Assembly (NCBI GenBank): GCA_028751875.1
Contig: CM054141.1
Location: forward strand, 45,187,712-45,251,711
From: Rapana venosa
Lineage: Eukaryota; Mollusca; Gastropoda; Neogastropoda; Muricidae
Direction: 5' to 3'
Length of the DNA: 64,000 bases
Shown here: in pieces, positions 47,467 through 58,370 of the stretch
How positions within the stretch are numbered: the stretch's first letter is position 1
Layout: every line of letters starts with the position of its first letter
Notes under the pieces: model-generated
Seen by the model: the letters and a program-made list of their open reading frames with translations, nothing else
Database searches by the model: none
What the model was told of the DNA's origin: nothing
Translations under genes and position numbers: made by a program

Positions 47467-47566
47467 TAAATATATATATATATATATATATAGAATATAT
47501 ATATATATATATATAATATAAAATATATATAAAGATATGTGTGTGTGTGTGGGTGTGTGTGTGTGT
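47388..47566. repeat. (TA)n/(CA)n/(GT)n compound microsatellite
   Basis: TA, CA, TA and GT runs in succession. Repeated at 63730-63908 with the same length. Confidence 0.95.
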
Positions 47567-47814
47567 TAAACATAAGGCACAAAGTTTCCTAGCTGCGTAT
47601 TGCGCCTATTATCTTTTTTCACATCTATTATTTAATATATTTATTCTTCTCTTTCTATTTTCTTCTTTTTCGGCAGCAGTGTTGGCCACAAGAATATCTA
47701 GTTAGTCTAGCAGCAATAGTCACTTCTAAATAGGGAGGATAGCCCTTGCTTTTAAGGTACCACAAGGATAGTGAGGGTGCAATCACATACCGGGACCTCT
47801 GAAGAGTGGCTCAC
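47567..47814. other. Unique spacer
   Basis: No element recognised. The duplicated block can be followed to 47658, limited by the window end at 64000. Confidence 0.4.
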
Positions 47815-47990
47815 CAGGAGCCAAAACTCGAGTTGGCTCAGGCTAAAGGCATGGTCCTTACTCAGTTATTCCCCAAATACTGCCTTTTAAGTTTTATCTT
47901 GTAGTGGAATTTTGTTTTTTGAATCTTTGACAAAAAGTATTTTTATGATGAGAATGAAGTTCTAACTGGTTGCCTGCACTTGTGTGCAGG
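47815..47990 (+). repeat. Dispersed repeat E, second copy
   Basis: Matches 38876-39060 in order and orientation (aaaggcatggtccttactca, then gttttatcttgtagtgg, then tttttatgatgagaatgaag). Its right end forms the left arm of the hairpin below. Confidence 0.7.
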
Positions 47991-48031
47991 TAACCAGTTA
48001 GAACTTCATTCTCATCATAAAAATACTTTTT
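47932..48031. repeat. Near-perfect inverted repeat, 48-bp arms, 4-bp loop
   Basis: Left arm 47932-47979, loop ttgt 47980-47983, right arm 47984-48031. The arms pair at all positions but one (tgcctgcac against gtgcaggta). The left arm is the end of dispersed repeat E. Confidence 0.97.
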
Positions 48032-48789
48032 ATATCGATTAAGTGTGAAAGCTACATACGCGCAATAGGTTTTGGAAATGCTAGCGCTTTTTTGGTTGCT
48101 TTACAAGATTCAGCACAACGTAAATTCATATTATATTATTATTAATCCTCTTCATTATTACTGGTATGATTCTCATCAATTATTATTATTATATTATTCT
48201 TATTAATCGTGTGGTATGTTTGTAAAAAATGCATGTGTTAAATAAATGTGACTTCTGAATCTAAAAATCTTTAGGACTAGATTGGAAAGAAAGACCCCAA
48301 ATGCGCTGTTGCTTTTATTTCCTGGGTTGTGCCAGGTTATTGCTTCTTAACAAAGGCAGACATCTGTCAAAATTAAGACTGTACAGAGGTAACCGGCGCT
48401 CTCTGCTGGGACAGAGAAGGTAAAACAGCCAGGGAGAGGAGATGGGGCACTACCCTCAAGATGCTGAACATGACCCATAGAAGAAACTGAAGTTCTCAGG
48501 CAACTCTCTCCCGCAACGAATCATACGTTATGGGGCATCTCTACCACTTTATGTTATCCCCTTCAAGTAGCACGTTAGCATGGGATCAACATGGCACCGA
48601 GAGGCACAAGGTGTGGACCATGGAGGTCTGTTTACAGAAGTACATCCTGCAGTGGCTGGACAATCTTAGGTGGTTCCTAGGTGTCAGCGAATGTCATTTT
48701 CTCTTCAAAATGGATGGCATGGGTAATGTAATGCAGAGTTCCTTCAACAAGTACATAAGTACTTTGAGTTATATAGTGCCTTCGTAATT
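48032..48789. other. Unique sequence with an ATT-rich patch
   Basis: A TTA/ATT-rich patch at about 48125-48215. An 85-codon plus-strand frame at 48530-48787 (with CLQKYILQWLDNLRWFLGV) has no recognised domain. Coding status unknown. Confidence 0.35.
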
Positions 48790-48905
48790 AAATGAAATAC
48801 ATAGCAATTTCTGTAGCGCTGAATCTTCAAACAGATCAAAGAGCGCTTGCATTCAAATCATTCACGCAGATGCGGCCATTCACAAATAAGAATTTACAAA
48901 TTTTG
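48790..48905 (-). mobile_element. LINE/SINE 3'-tail fragment
   Basis: On the minus strand aatgcaagcgctctttgatc then attcagcgctacagaaattg: a diverged version of the tail module seen at 22786, 33858 and 54420. Confidence 0.5.
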
Positions 48906-48913
48906 GAATGAAG

Positions 48914-49004
48914 ACACACACACACAACAACACACACACAACACACACAAACACATCACACAACACACACACACAACACACACACACACCCAAACACACA
49001 CACA

Positions 49005-49096
<92 letters not shown>

Positions 49097-49105
49097 AGAG
49101 AGAGC
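48914..49105. repeat. (CA)n-(GA)n compound microsatellite
   Basis: CA/ACAA block to about 49008, then GA block with AGG interruptions to about 49102. Confidence 0.95.
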
Positions 49106-49329
49106 GAAATATTGCCGATTTGCTCTTGAACAATGAAATTGCAAACAATTCTTAACACAGAAACATTTTGCTCTTCGATATGTAAGCTCCGAATCAATGA
49201 TGAATACGAGTCGCAATATTGCTCTGATATATAAGTTGATTCTTGTTTGAGCAAAAGCTATTTGTTTTCGGAAAAAATGAACAAAAAGTATGTCAATAAC
49301 TGCTATTAGCCCCTTGTATTGTTAATTGA
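49106..49329. other. AT-rich, possibly the oldest edge of the next array
   Basis: Phrases such as atttgctcttgaacaat and ttttgctcttcgatatg recall the array that follows, but the period is lost. Confidence 0.35.
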
Positions 49330-50010
49330 AACACGATGTCAACCCGCACTGCAAGTTGCCCTTACTTCTTAAACTGAGAGCATGGTTTAAGGACAGCAAG
49401 CTGCTCTTGCTCTATGAAGATGATCAATCATTTAACAAATTTGAAGTTGCGCTCCGTTACATAAAACTTGACCAATGATAACCACACTGCAAACTGCTCT
49501 TCCTTTATAAAACTGAACCATAATTTAACACACTTGCAAGTTGCGCTGCTTTAGAAACTACCCATAATTCTAACACGTGCAAATTGCTCTTTCTTTGTAA
49601 ACTAACCATGATTTATCACATGGCAAATTGCTCTCCCTTTATGAACTGACCCATGATTTAATGCAATGTAAGTTGCTCTTGTTTATTAAGCTGAAGCTTT
49701 TTCTTTTTTTTGTTCCTTGAATATATCTCCAAGGTTAACCTACAGTGAGATTTTGCGTACGTGACCGTTTTAGCCCACTATTAAGATAGCCACATTCCGT
49801 CTTCGGAAACACTCTTGTTAAATAAACTGAGCCATAATTTAACACACTGCAAGCTGCTCTCGCTATAGTCATGAGCTGAACCCTAATCTACCATCTGCAG
49901 GTTGCTGTTGCTATAATTATAACCTGAACCATAATTTCACTGCTGTCACTAAAGACCCATAAACTGAATTACGATTTACCACATTGCAAATTGTTCTGAC
50001 TATAGTTTAT
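49330..50010 (+). repeat. Decayed tandem array, unit about 50 bp
   Basis: About a dozen diverged units built on CTGAACCATAATTTAACACA, then CTGCAAGTTGCTCT and a T-rich stretch ending TTTATAAA. Unit length is roughly 50-60 bp. A non-repeat insertion at about 49690-49815 splits the array. No coding sense. Confidence 0.8.
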
Positions 50011-50177
50011 AAACCTCAGATATTTAGCACTACAATGTGGGCCCAAAATAAACCACATCTCAGAAAAGCAAACACTATTTCTCAAAACAAAAATGCCCAC
50101 ATATGTGGGCAAAAAATGCATTCGAATAATTAATGTCAATGCAACTGACATTTTTAAGTAAATGCTTAGTTTTTTGG
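50011..50177. other. Spacer with a small inverted motif
   Basis: Contains tgcccacatatgtgggca, an 18-bp perfect palindrome around 50092-50110. Confidence 0.6.
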
Positions 50178-50318
50178 CGTGTGTGTGTGTGTGTGTTGAG
50201 TGTGTTGATGTGTGTGTGGTGTATTTGTGTGCGCGGGCGTGTAACCCTTGCGTGTGTGCATGCATGCGTATGAGTGTGGTGTGTGTGTGTGTGTGTGTGT
50301 GTGTGCTTGCGAGCGGGC

Positions 50319-50346
<28 letters not shown>
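50178..50346. repeat. (GT)n microsatellite with CG interruptions
   Basis: GT runs at both ends with GCGC/GAGC interruptions between. Confidence 0.94.
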
Positions 50347-50349
<3 letters not shown>

Positions 50350-50639
50350 ACATAAGAAGACAAATTGCTCTCACCTGCATTGGGTAAAGTCCACAGTCGA
50401 TACCCGTTTGCGGAGAGAGCGAAGAGAAAAAACCACAAATTTTTATTTTATTCTGAAATCAATGTTTGGTAGCTCCAATCACTATTTGTTTACTTGATGA
50501 TGACAATTATCACAGATGCCTTATGAAAATGGTCATAAAAGTAACGATGCTGACAAACAAAACAAACTTTAAGCCATTGCAGCTGTGGTCCTGGCAAACA
50601 CCATTTATATGATAAAATACAACGATGTAGAGTACTTAC
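50347..50639. other. Unique sequence, no gene recognised
   Basis: Nothing identified. Confidence 0.35.
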
Positions 50640-50716
50640 CACACACACACACACAAAAAACACATCACACACAACACACACACAACGCACACACGCACGC
50701 ACACACACACACACAA
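50640..50716. repeat. (CA)n microsatellite
   Basis: CA-rich tract with AAAA and GCAC interruptions. Confidence 0.92.
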
Positions 50717-51033
50717 GTGAGACAATTGCTATGACAATAGTTTATTGTGATTTAAGCTGTGAAGCCCATTCACAAGGGGACAGTGGGAAGGGGACTGGGC
50801 ACCACACATATATTGAACAATACCAACAACAGCAACAAATATGGTTGTAGCCCAAATGATCTTCATGGCATGGATTCCATGTCATGGTACAGAGATAGAG
50901 ATCCAGAGTCAGACACATCACTGCAGCAAAGTGTTCAGTCAGGCAGGGCCACTGGCTCCTTATTGTGGTACACAAAACAACGTGAGGATAAGGAAACTGG
51001 TGAGAGACACGTATAGCGGCAGTACCGTTTAAT
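50717..51033. other. Unique sequence, overlapping open frames on both strands
   Basis: The minus-strand frame 50742-51068 and plus-strand frames over the same bases have no known motif. The stretch is less AT-rich than its neighbours, so an exon cannot be excluded. Confidence 0.3.
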
Positions 51034-51275
51034 GCTCTCTCTCTCTCTCTCTCTCTCTCAACCTCCACGAACTCATCTCTCTCGTCATCCTCGCTTCGCT
51101 CTCACCTCCAATCTCATCTCTCAGCACTCTCTCTCTCATTCGTGGTCAATCGCTCTCTCTCTCTCTTTCACTCTCGCTCTCTCACAGCACACACAATAAA
51201 ATTAACCCACACACGCACGCTCGCACAAAAACACACACACACACACGCTGCACACACACGCATACACACACGCAC
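51034..51275. repeat. CT-rich then CA-rich microsatellite region
   Basis: CT runs (51034-51058, 51128-51182) with interruptions, then CA-rich sequence (about 51185-51272). Confidence 0.9.
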
Positions 51276-51330
51276 GAGATGATGAAACCAGCACACACAA
51301 CACAGATTAGCATGCATGCACAGCACATAC

Positions 51331-51465
51331 CTATTCCAAAATAGGTAGTCACAATCACAATTATCCAAGCTGATTTTGAACATACACCTATGATCACATG
51401 CAGAAAATTAAGACTGGCATCAATCCTCTTTTTCCATTCGTTTGGCGATCTGCCAAAGTCCACAA
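51331..51465 (-). CDS. Candidate exon, unknown product
   Basis: A 135-bp minus-strand stretch between a ccaggctacag acceptor and a GGAATAG|GTATGT donor. It is phase 1 at both ends. The translation starts VVDFGRSPNEWKKRIDASLN and continues into a hydrophobic part (WIIVIVTTYFGI). The phase would allow direct splicing from the candidate exon at 52045-52313. No family recognised. It could belong to the IgGFc gene or to a separate one. Confidence 0.35.
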
Positions 51466-51519
51466 CTGTAGCCTGGAAAAAATGACACGTTCTTCCTCAC
51501 AGGTGTTTTAATGGCCCTT

Positions 51520-51880
51520 TTTATAAATAGAAGAAATCGCTGGGCTCATCAGAGTTATCTGTCCACTTGAACTGAATGACCAAAACATCACTTTCCACAA
51601 GATAACAGTGTCCTGGTGTACTGTCAGAAACAAACACTGTTGCCAAAGTTTCTGGTTTCTCTGGGTGTCCCCTCAGTATTCTCTGCAGCGACTGTCTGCA
51701 ATGCTCTGGCCACATAGTCCCTGATCAGCTCCACAACTGCAGCCAATCCTTCCGCCGTCTTCGCAGAGAAATACACAACTGCTGTCCCTCAGTGATGTCT
51801 GCTGCACTATCACACATCGCAAGGTCAATTTCGTGTTGCTGATCAGATGACTGTGCCTGCTTCTAAGCACTTTGACCACA
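51520..51880 (-). pseudogene. Possible frame-shifted coding remnant
   Basis: Minus-strand pieces that look protein-like occur in different frames: TAVVYFSAKTAEGLAAVVEL and RDYVARALQTVAAENTEG in one, then TVFVSDSTPGHCYLVESDVL and VIQFKWTDNSDE in another. Helical, amphipathic composition suggests former coding sequence with one or more frameshifts. Family unknown. Confidence 0.3.
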
Positions 51881-52044
51881 CCTGATATAGGCCTAATACA
51901 CGGTGCTGAAGACAGCGTGCAGCCGGTGTGTTGTCAGAAACAGGCGTGTTGGTTCTAGACAGCGGGCTTGCTGGTAGGAGTTGGCATAAATAAAGTTTGA
52001 GAAGTTTCATAAAGTGAAAGACCTCACTGCTTCAGTTCTCTTAC

Positions 52045-52313
52045 CGTTATTGCCGTCTGGCCTTCCTTGTCCTCTGTCTGTCTCCTTTTGCTCTGTCCTG
52101 TCTCGCCCTGTATCCGTCGCCTGTCTCTGTTCAGGCTTGACTGGGATTTTTTTATTCGTAATGTTGGCAGGTGGAATTTGCTGGCCAGCCATGTTGACTC
52201 TGTCACTGTCTTTCCTCAGTCGAAGTATGACTGTCGTATTGCTCCCTTCACCACAAATTCTTTTCCAGAAGTCTATAACTGTCTTGCAGCAGGGCACCCA
52301 GGTTGCTTCCATG
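52045..52313 (-). CDS. Candidate exon, unknown product
   Basis: A 269-bp minus-strand open stretch with a ttacaacag acceptor and a good donor (AATAACG|GTAAGAG). It encodes MEATWVPCCKTVIDFWKRIC, a short basic-acidic mix (VILRLRKDSDRVN) and a very polar tail rich in Arg, Gln, Glu and Asp (KPEQRQATDTGRDRTEQKE). The phase is 2 at the start and 1 at the end. No domain recognised. Confidence 0.35.
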
Positions 52314-52539
52314 CTGTTGTAATCCAACAACAGGCATGGTGCTGATGAATTGGTAAGTTTAACCGAAACATAGAAGAGCAAAGATCACTTGAACTATAAC
52401 AAGGGAGAATCACCGAGCGTAGAACACACAAGTGAGAGGACATAGCAGAAAGACAATAGAAGTAAGGGAGCGAAAAGAGAGCGAATAGTACAATAGAATA
52501 ACAACCCAATGGTGAGATTAATATTGTCATTCATAGCAC
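52314..52539. other. Unique spacer
   Basis: Nothing recognised beyond short frames. Confidence 0.35.
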
Positions 52540-52735
52540 ACACACACACACTCACCACAGCACACACATATATATATTTAATCTATTGATATAAGAGATA
52601 TATATATATATATATAATATATAAAGATAAATATATATATATATCATATATTTCACACATCAAACATATAATATAATATATATATATAAATATTGTTGGT
52701 GTGTGTGTGTCACACACAACTCAACACACACACGC
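52540..52735. repeat. CA and TA-rich compound tract
   Basis: Short CA run, then interrupted TA/ATAA tracts (about 52565-52690), then GT and CA runs. Confidence 0.9.
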
Positions 52736-53815
52736 GCCGATCTATATAATCCCGTGACCCTGTCTAATTGCATGAAGAACAAAAATTTCCGATGAATGTG
52801 ACAGAAAAACCATATTATTCAACTTTTTCTTTTGGTCATAGTTTTGCTCAGTTTAACACAGTGGGTTTGGTTTGGGGTTTTTTTTTGGTGGGGGGGGTGG
52901 AAAGAAACAAAATCGGGACACATACGATCTTGTAGTGAACGAGGGTTCCCAAGTTTTAGAATATATTCGACCAGTCCATTAAACGGGAAGCCCCTATCTC
53001 TACCGCCTGCGCGCTCGATCGTCCAAACATGAACCAGGACCACATACCTGCTCCTGTTTGGTTAGAAGCCACCGCAACCGAGCTGATTTCTTCTACTCAT
53101 CTCTCACCAAATCTCTCTCTCTAACCTACGCAATCAGCTCTCTATATATCCACTGCTACATCTCTCATCTCACAACGAAATTGAGAATTGCTCTGAATTT
53201 AGATAGAGTGGGGCGTGGATCGCATTGGCTATCTGAAGAATCGCTCATACTCCTATCTTTGCAACTTGTCTTGGTTCTATGCACACACAACGGCAACAAA
53301 TCACCCACCCCGCCTCTCTCGCCACATTTCCCTATATACCCAATCGAGCGAGCCGCCACCCCTTAAACCCTGCATAAACACACTCACATAGGGCGATAAG
53401 CTACAAACAACCACACGCATTAGAGCTTTTCAGCGCTGCGCGTGATTCACATATGTGCCGGCGGGGTGGGGGAAAGGACGATTAATATTGAGATAATTGA
53501 GGGCCATTTTGTTTGTTACGCAGTGCCAACCAATGAGATTTCCTAGCGAACAGGAATTAAAGTGGCAGACCTCAACAAACCGAGAGTAGAGTGAGATTTG
53601 ATACTATTCCTTTCTCGAGCCTCTGATAAAAAACTACTGCGACTCTATTACACTAGGCGCGCTAGTAATATTACTTGTGGATAGTTTTTATTTATTAGTA
53701 TATAGAGATCACTAGGAAAGGTGGGTGGAATTTGTAGTGGGTTCATCCGCTAGAGATACCGCCTTGATAAACCGTGAAATCCTGTCACAGACACTATAAC
53801 ACCTTCCTTGGGAGA
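52736..53815. other. Unique sequence, no gene recognised
   Basis: T and G homopolymers near 52880-52900 and a C/T-rich stretch near 53085-53170. Minus frame 52819-53043 and others have no motif. Confidence 0.4.
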
Positions 53816-53982
53816 AATTTGAGGTGGGGTGGTTATGTTTTGTGTTTGTGGAAATGGTTGTGTTGTTAATGATGGGAAATGCTTGGGAAGAGGGGTTGGA
53901 AAAATTAGGGTGAATTTGGTGGGATTGGTTTGTGGAAATGTTGGTGGGGAGTTGGTAGGTTATGATTGAAAGAATCGGAGAT
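53816..53982. repeat. C-depleted G/T-rich stretch
   Basis: About 165 bp with almost no C on the plus strand and many GGG or GGGG groups (gaggtggggtgg, gaagaggggttgg, ggtggggagttgg). Strong strand asymmetry; quadruplex formation is possible. Confidence 0.75.
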
Positions 53983-54089
53983 TGGGACTCATGTGGTTGG
54001 AGGAGACTGATCAGAGAACGCGAGATGAACCGGGAATGTAAATTATAGTGTAAAGGTTAATTGGTAAAGAGGGGTACGGGGACTTATTG

Positions 54090-54196
54090 AAATACAAAGG
54101 CGGAAAACGGTCACCCAGCTAAGTGGTAACCAAGCGCTATGCGGCCTTACCGAGCGGGAATGCGAGTGCTCTGACCACTGGGCTATCCTGTCCTCA
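54090..54196 (-). mobile_element. Possible tRNA-like SINE head
   Basis: On the minus strand gatagcccagtggtcagagc then actcgcattcccg looks like an A-box region of a tRNA-derived head; no clear B box was found. A truncated SINE is possible. Confidence 0.35.
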
Positions 54197-54414
54197 TAAA
54201 AAAACAAATCTGTTTTTATGAAATAGAAATAGTTTCATATCCCCAAACTCCACAGTCCTAAAACACTACCAAACCTGTCCCTGTGTGAAAAAAGTCATGT
54301 GCAACATCAGCTAGAACTATTCGGATCTCTACTCACCTTCATCAAAAGAAAAAAGCACCATTAATACTTGCTCATATACTGTCTTTTTTCCCCTTTGCAA
54401 AATATACTGTTGGC

Positions 54415-54439
54415 TTATCATAATAATAATAATAAAAAT

Positions 54440-54482
<43 letters not shown>

Positions 54483-54545
54483 ATGTATGGAATTTATATA
54501 GCGCTGAATCTTGTAAAAAAACAAATCCAAGCGCTCAATGACATG
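54415..54545 (-). mobile_element. LINE 3'-tail fragment with poly(T)/(TTA) tail
   Basis: On the minus strand agcgctatataaattccata precedes a 40-bp T run and TTA repeats. Same tail module as 22786, 33858 and 36490, but with a different repeat tail. Confidence 0.62.
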
Positions 54546-54890
54546 ATTTTTTTTATATCGAGTTAATTGAAGAAGCCACTCATGATGCTTTTTTACATCC
54601 AGTCCCCCGGTTTATGCGTTTTTACCAAATTTTGTCATCTTTCCCACCGCACACCAAATGGCCTACTCTTTCGAAAAGCGGAACAGGGTTTAAAGTGCGC
54701 AAGATGTTCTGCAAAAGCGTTCGCACACGGGCCTCGGTTTATAGTTAAGTGAAGTTATATTCAGTAATACTCATCCGAAGGACTTTTTGACATTCAGTTC
54801 GATTTTTTGTCGAAGTGGGAAAAAGGGCGAGGCTGGGAATCAAACCCAGAACCATCACGCAAACTTCTAAACCCTCCTGGCCACTCTCCT
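54546..54890 (-). mobile_element. SINE family A, minus strand
   Basis: Reversed block order: gatgcttttttacatccagt, atggcctactctttcgaaaa, gtttaaagtgcgcaagatgt, cacacgggcctcggtttata, catccgaaggactttttg and a head with ggaatcaaacccagaac. A short insertion lies between the tttatag and catccga blocks. Confidence 0.82.
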
Positions 54891-55299
54891 TCCAAGTATC
54901 CCTCATAATTATTTTACACCAGTCAACAATGGCTATTTACCTGCTTTCAAATCTAACACCACCCTTAGTTCTGGTTCTATTGAATACCAACATTTTAGAA
55001 GATTTACAGTGTTAACATCTAATTTTTGGGCTTAGGGCAGGCTTTGAAAATATCTGCATGTGTGCTTAATAAAAAGTAACTGCCTTCTATACACAACGAT
55101 AATAACGATTTAAGGTAACACGAAAATGTACCATCCACACACCTCAGACATTTATACAGCTGCAATCGCTTTTCCTGGGAAGTCTCTCAAGTCACCTCAA
55201 AACAGTGGAGAAAGAATTGAAACAGATGTTCTCCCGTGTTGTGGACGCCCGCACAACAGCGGAATATTCACCTTACCAACGTTTTCAGAAAAACGCATA
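54891..55299. other. Unique sequence, no gene recognised
   Basis: No element or convincing frame. Confidence 0.4.
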
Positions 55300-55500
55300 G
55301 ACTTAACCTCTCTCATTCGTGTTACCTACAACACCCACAAAGGCACAAACTTAACTCAACTCTCTCATTCATGTTACCTACAACACAAAGACTTAACTCT
55401 CTCATTCATGCTAACTACGACACAAAGACCTAACTCTCTCATTCATGTTAACTACGACACAAAGACTTAACTCTCTCATTCATGTTATTAACGACACAAA
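55300..55500 (+). repeat. 37-bp tandem array at the duplication boundary
   Basis: Units start ttaactctctcattcatg and end acgacacaaaga. Exact 37-bp spacing at 55392, 55429 and 55466; earlier units are longer and less regular. About five units. The array ends within about 15 bp of the duplication start at 55511. Confidence 0.92.
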
Positions 55501-56926
55501 CCTTATGACCTCGAATTCCCATTTGTGAAGATTTAACCCTTGTTTCCAAACAACTATTGTTCAGTCAATGAAAGCAGAAACACGTTTTCGCTGTTGTTAC
55601 GTTAATATCAACTAGTATCTTTACCACAAAAAATCTCGAGTCAAATGGCCTTGTCTAAAACCTGATTACTTTTTGACAAAGTTTTCGTCTTCTTTTTCAA
55701 AACCAAAATTGTTACTCTGTTATCAATTCCTCAGACAACTTTCAATGTTTTTTCTTTTCTAACTACTGCAGCCCGATTGATTGTCTCTCAGCCTTTGTAA
55801 CAGATGGGCGTTACAAGTACAAGACCTAAACCTTATAACCCATTCTTCCCGCACAGCACTGTCATCCAGAACTTTGTTGAATCAATCAACTGTCGAGTGA
55901 AATCCACATTGGAGTGCTATTAATGATATACTCATTGCGTATCAGATCCGTTCATGCTGATTCCCTTTCTTGAGATGATCCACGGCCCTGACAACTTCCT
56001 TTTCGGTTATGGACATATTCCATGTAGATTAATCAGTATCCAAGAGCTTATTACTGGACACATAACACTGTCATTTATCGGGCTATTCACACCAGGCATC
56101 AAATAAGCTAAAGTAATCCCAAAAGTATTTTCATGCTATTTGTGGTAATCGCTACATCTTGATTTTTCTTTGACTTGTTTTCAAAACGTGAGGGGTTTTT
56201 CACGTTTAAATTTACTTGACGTAACCTTATGTTGCTATGCGCCGCTTCTGCTCGTTGGAAAGTGTGTTTTTTGAATGTTTTACTCTTCATTCTGAAACAT
56301 AAATGATAAAATGCAAAGTCTATCTGTTTAAAGAAGCAGCGTGTGTTGTAAATCTGAAGTACCAGTGTGTTTCCTTTTATGTATGCATCATTTAGGCTGC
56401 CTTGACATCTTTTCTTCGTTCGTTTCGATATAGAACTAATTAATGCTTCGCACGTTAAAATTCCAAATGCTTCTTAGCAAGGAACTAATACGTCTGTAAC
56501 TTAGTGATCGTTATGTCATGCCATCAAAACCCTGACGCAACTCAATCAGTCCAATCTGTGTCGGCTACAAAATCGCTCTTTCACTGGTCCCAAGCTTACA
56601 GTTTTCCCATTCTGTCATGATTGTGTACTCATTTCTATGTCATACTTTAGATAATTGAGCATCTGGGCAATTGCACAACTATCACTACTATTGACTTTTC
56701 AGGGCACCATCAAAGGACACAGAAAATCTGACATCACGTCCAGGGGATTAACAGCAGAATCTGAGAAAAAAAATCCACTATAGAGCAGTCATCATTCGTA
56801 CAATGATAGTCACCTGCACCTCTCCTACATCAACTAGTTCATTAAGATACCCAAGGAGCATGACTTGCACAAATCTACAAGTCTGTACCTGTAACTGCTC
56901 GGTCTGTGAATGGTTATGAGAAAACA

Positions 56927-56962
<36 letters not shown>

Positions 56963-57011
56963 ACACACACGACACCACCACACTCACACACACAAACACA
57001 CACCAACACAC

Positions 57012-57260
57012 CTGAAAACGGCAGACTTTGGTGGGGCAAATGGTGACAACGTAGTACTCTCTCCCTAAAGCCCTTTCCGGAATCAACTTCATGGCTCCTC
57101 CTTGTTGATCTCCTGGAGGATTGGAGGCGTACACCACCACAGAGATTTTCTTGTCGCTGCTGATCTGGATGGCCTTAGAGGACTTGTCTGAGGCCAGTTG
57201 CATATTGGTGGAGAAGGTCGGTATGCTGATCAACGTCGTTTTGAGGGAACTGTCAAAGCT
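57012..57260 (-). CDS. IgGFc-binding domain exon (second duplication copy)
   Basis: Identical in protein sequence to the exon at 40686-40934, with the same acceptor and donor. The intron side of the acceptor has one T fewer. If the duplication is real, the gene has two copies of this domain segment in tandem. If not, the two are one exon assembled twice. The 83-codon phase 0-0 structure would allow repeat units to be added without breaking the frame. Confidence 0.8.
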
Positions 57261-57342
57261 CTGATTTTGCTAGAACAAGGAACATTTTTTGATACAAACA
57301 CAGAGATTTGAAAAAAAAACATGCAAAATCACCAGTACGGGT

Positions 57343-58265
57343 GTCTGCTTTCTCTCTCTGTGTCTGTCTGTATCTAGTTTGTCTCTCGTCATCTCTCTAT
57401 CTGTCTGTTCTTGCTCTCCTACTCTCTTGTCTGTCCTTCTCTCCTCTATCTATCTGTCTGTCTTTCTTCCTCGCTCTCTCTTTCTGTCCCTGTCCGTCTC
57501 TCCTCTCTCTTTCTGGTCTGTCCGAATCTTCTCTCTCTTTCTTTCTGGTTTGTCTCTCCTCTCTCTTTCTGTCCGTTCTCAAAGTCTCTCTCTTTCTGTC
57601 GTCATATCTTCTCTCTCTTCTGTCTGTTGTCTCTCCCGCTCTTCTTTCTTCTGTCCCGTACTCTCCTCTACTCTTTCTGTCTGTTTGTCTCATCCTCTCT
57701 CTTTCTGTCTGTCATCCTCCTCTTTCTATCAGTCTGTCTATCTCTCCTATCTCTTTCTCTCTTTGTCTCACCTCTCTCTTTCTGTCTGTCTCTCCTCTCT
57801 CTTCAGTCTGTCTGTCTCTCCTCTCTCTTTCTGTCTGTCCGTCTCTCCTCGCTCTTCTTCTGTCTGTCTCTCCTCTCATCTTTCTGGTCCGTCCAGTCTC
57901 TGAATCTCTTTCCTTCTGTCCCTCTCTCCTCTCTCCTTTCGTCTGTCTGTCTCTCCTCTCTCTTTTGTCTGTCCGTATCTCCTTCCTTTTCTGTCTGTCC
58001 TCCTCTCTCTTTCTGTCCGTCGTCTCTAAATCTCTTTCTGTCTGGCCGTCTCTCCTCTCTCTTTTCAGTCTGCCTCTCCTCTTTCTGTCTATTTGTCTCT
58101 CCTCTTTCTGTCTGTCTGTCTCCCCTCTCTCTTTCTTCTGTCTCTCCTCTCTCTTTCTGTCTGTCTCCCCTCTCTTTCTGTCCTGTCTGTCCTCTCCTCT
58201 CTCTTTCTGTCTGTCTCTCCTCTCTCTTTCTGTCTGCTGTCCTCTCCTCTCTCTTTCTGTATGCT
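57343..58265. repeat. CTGT/CTCT pyrimidine tract, second copy
   Basis: Same as 41018-41940, at a constant 16325-bp offset, with only a few substitutions or compensating indels at its left end. Confidence 0.93.
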
Positions 58266-58370
58266 GACGGCCTGTCTTTTTCTCTGTCCCTGTCCTCCTT
58301 CGGATAAAGCCTCAGTGGTTTGTGGGGTGGGCTGCATTGGAATTGTGCTTCTCTCCCTTCTTCTCTGGCT

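Larger units (their letters stand above)
39199..47658 (+). repeat. Direct segmental duplication, first copy
   Basis: Repeated at 55511-64000 in the same orientation. Offset is 16312 at the left end, 16325 across most of the middle and 16342 after about 46.1 kb. It contains IgGFc exons, a 0.9-kb pyrimidine tract, a 50-bp array and LINE fragments. The right end is not reached within the window. Confidence 0.97.
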
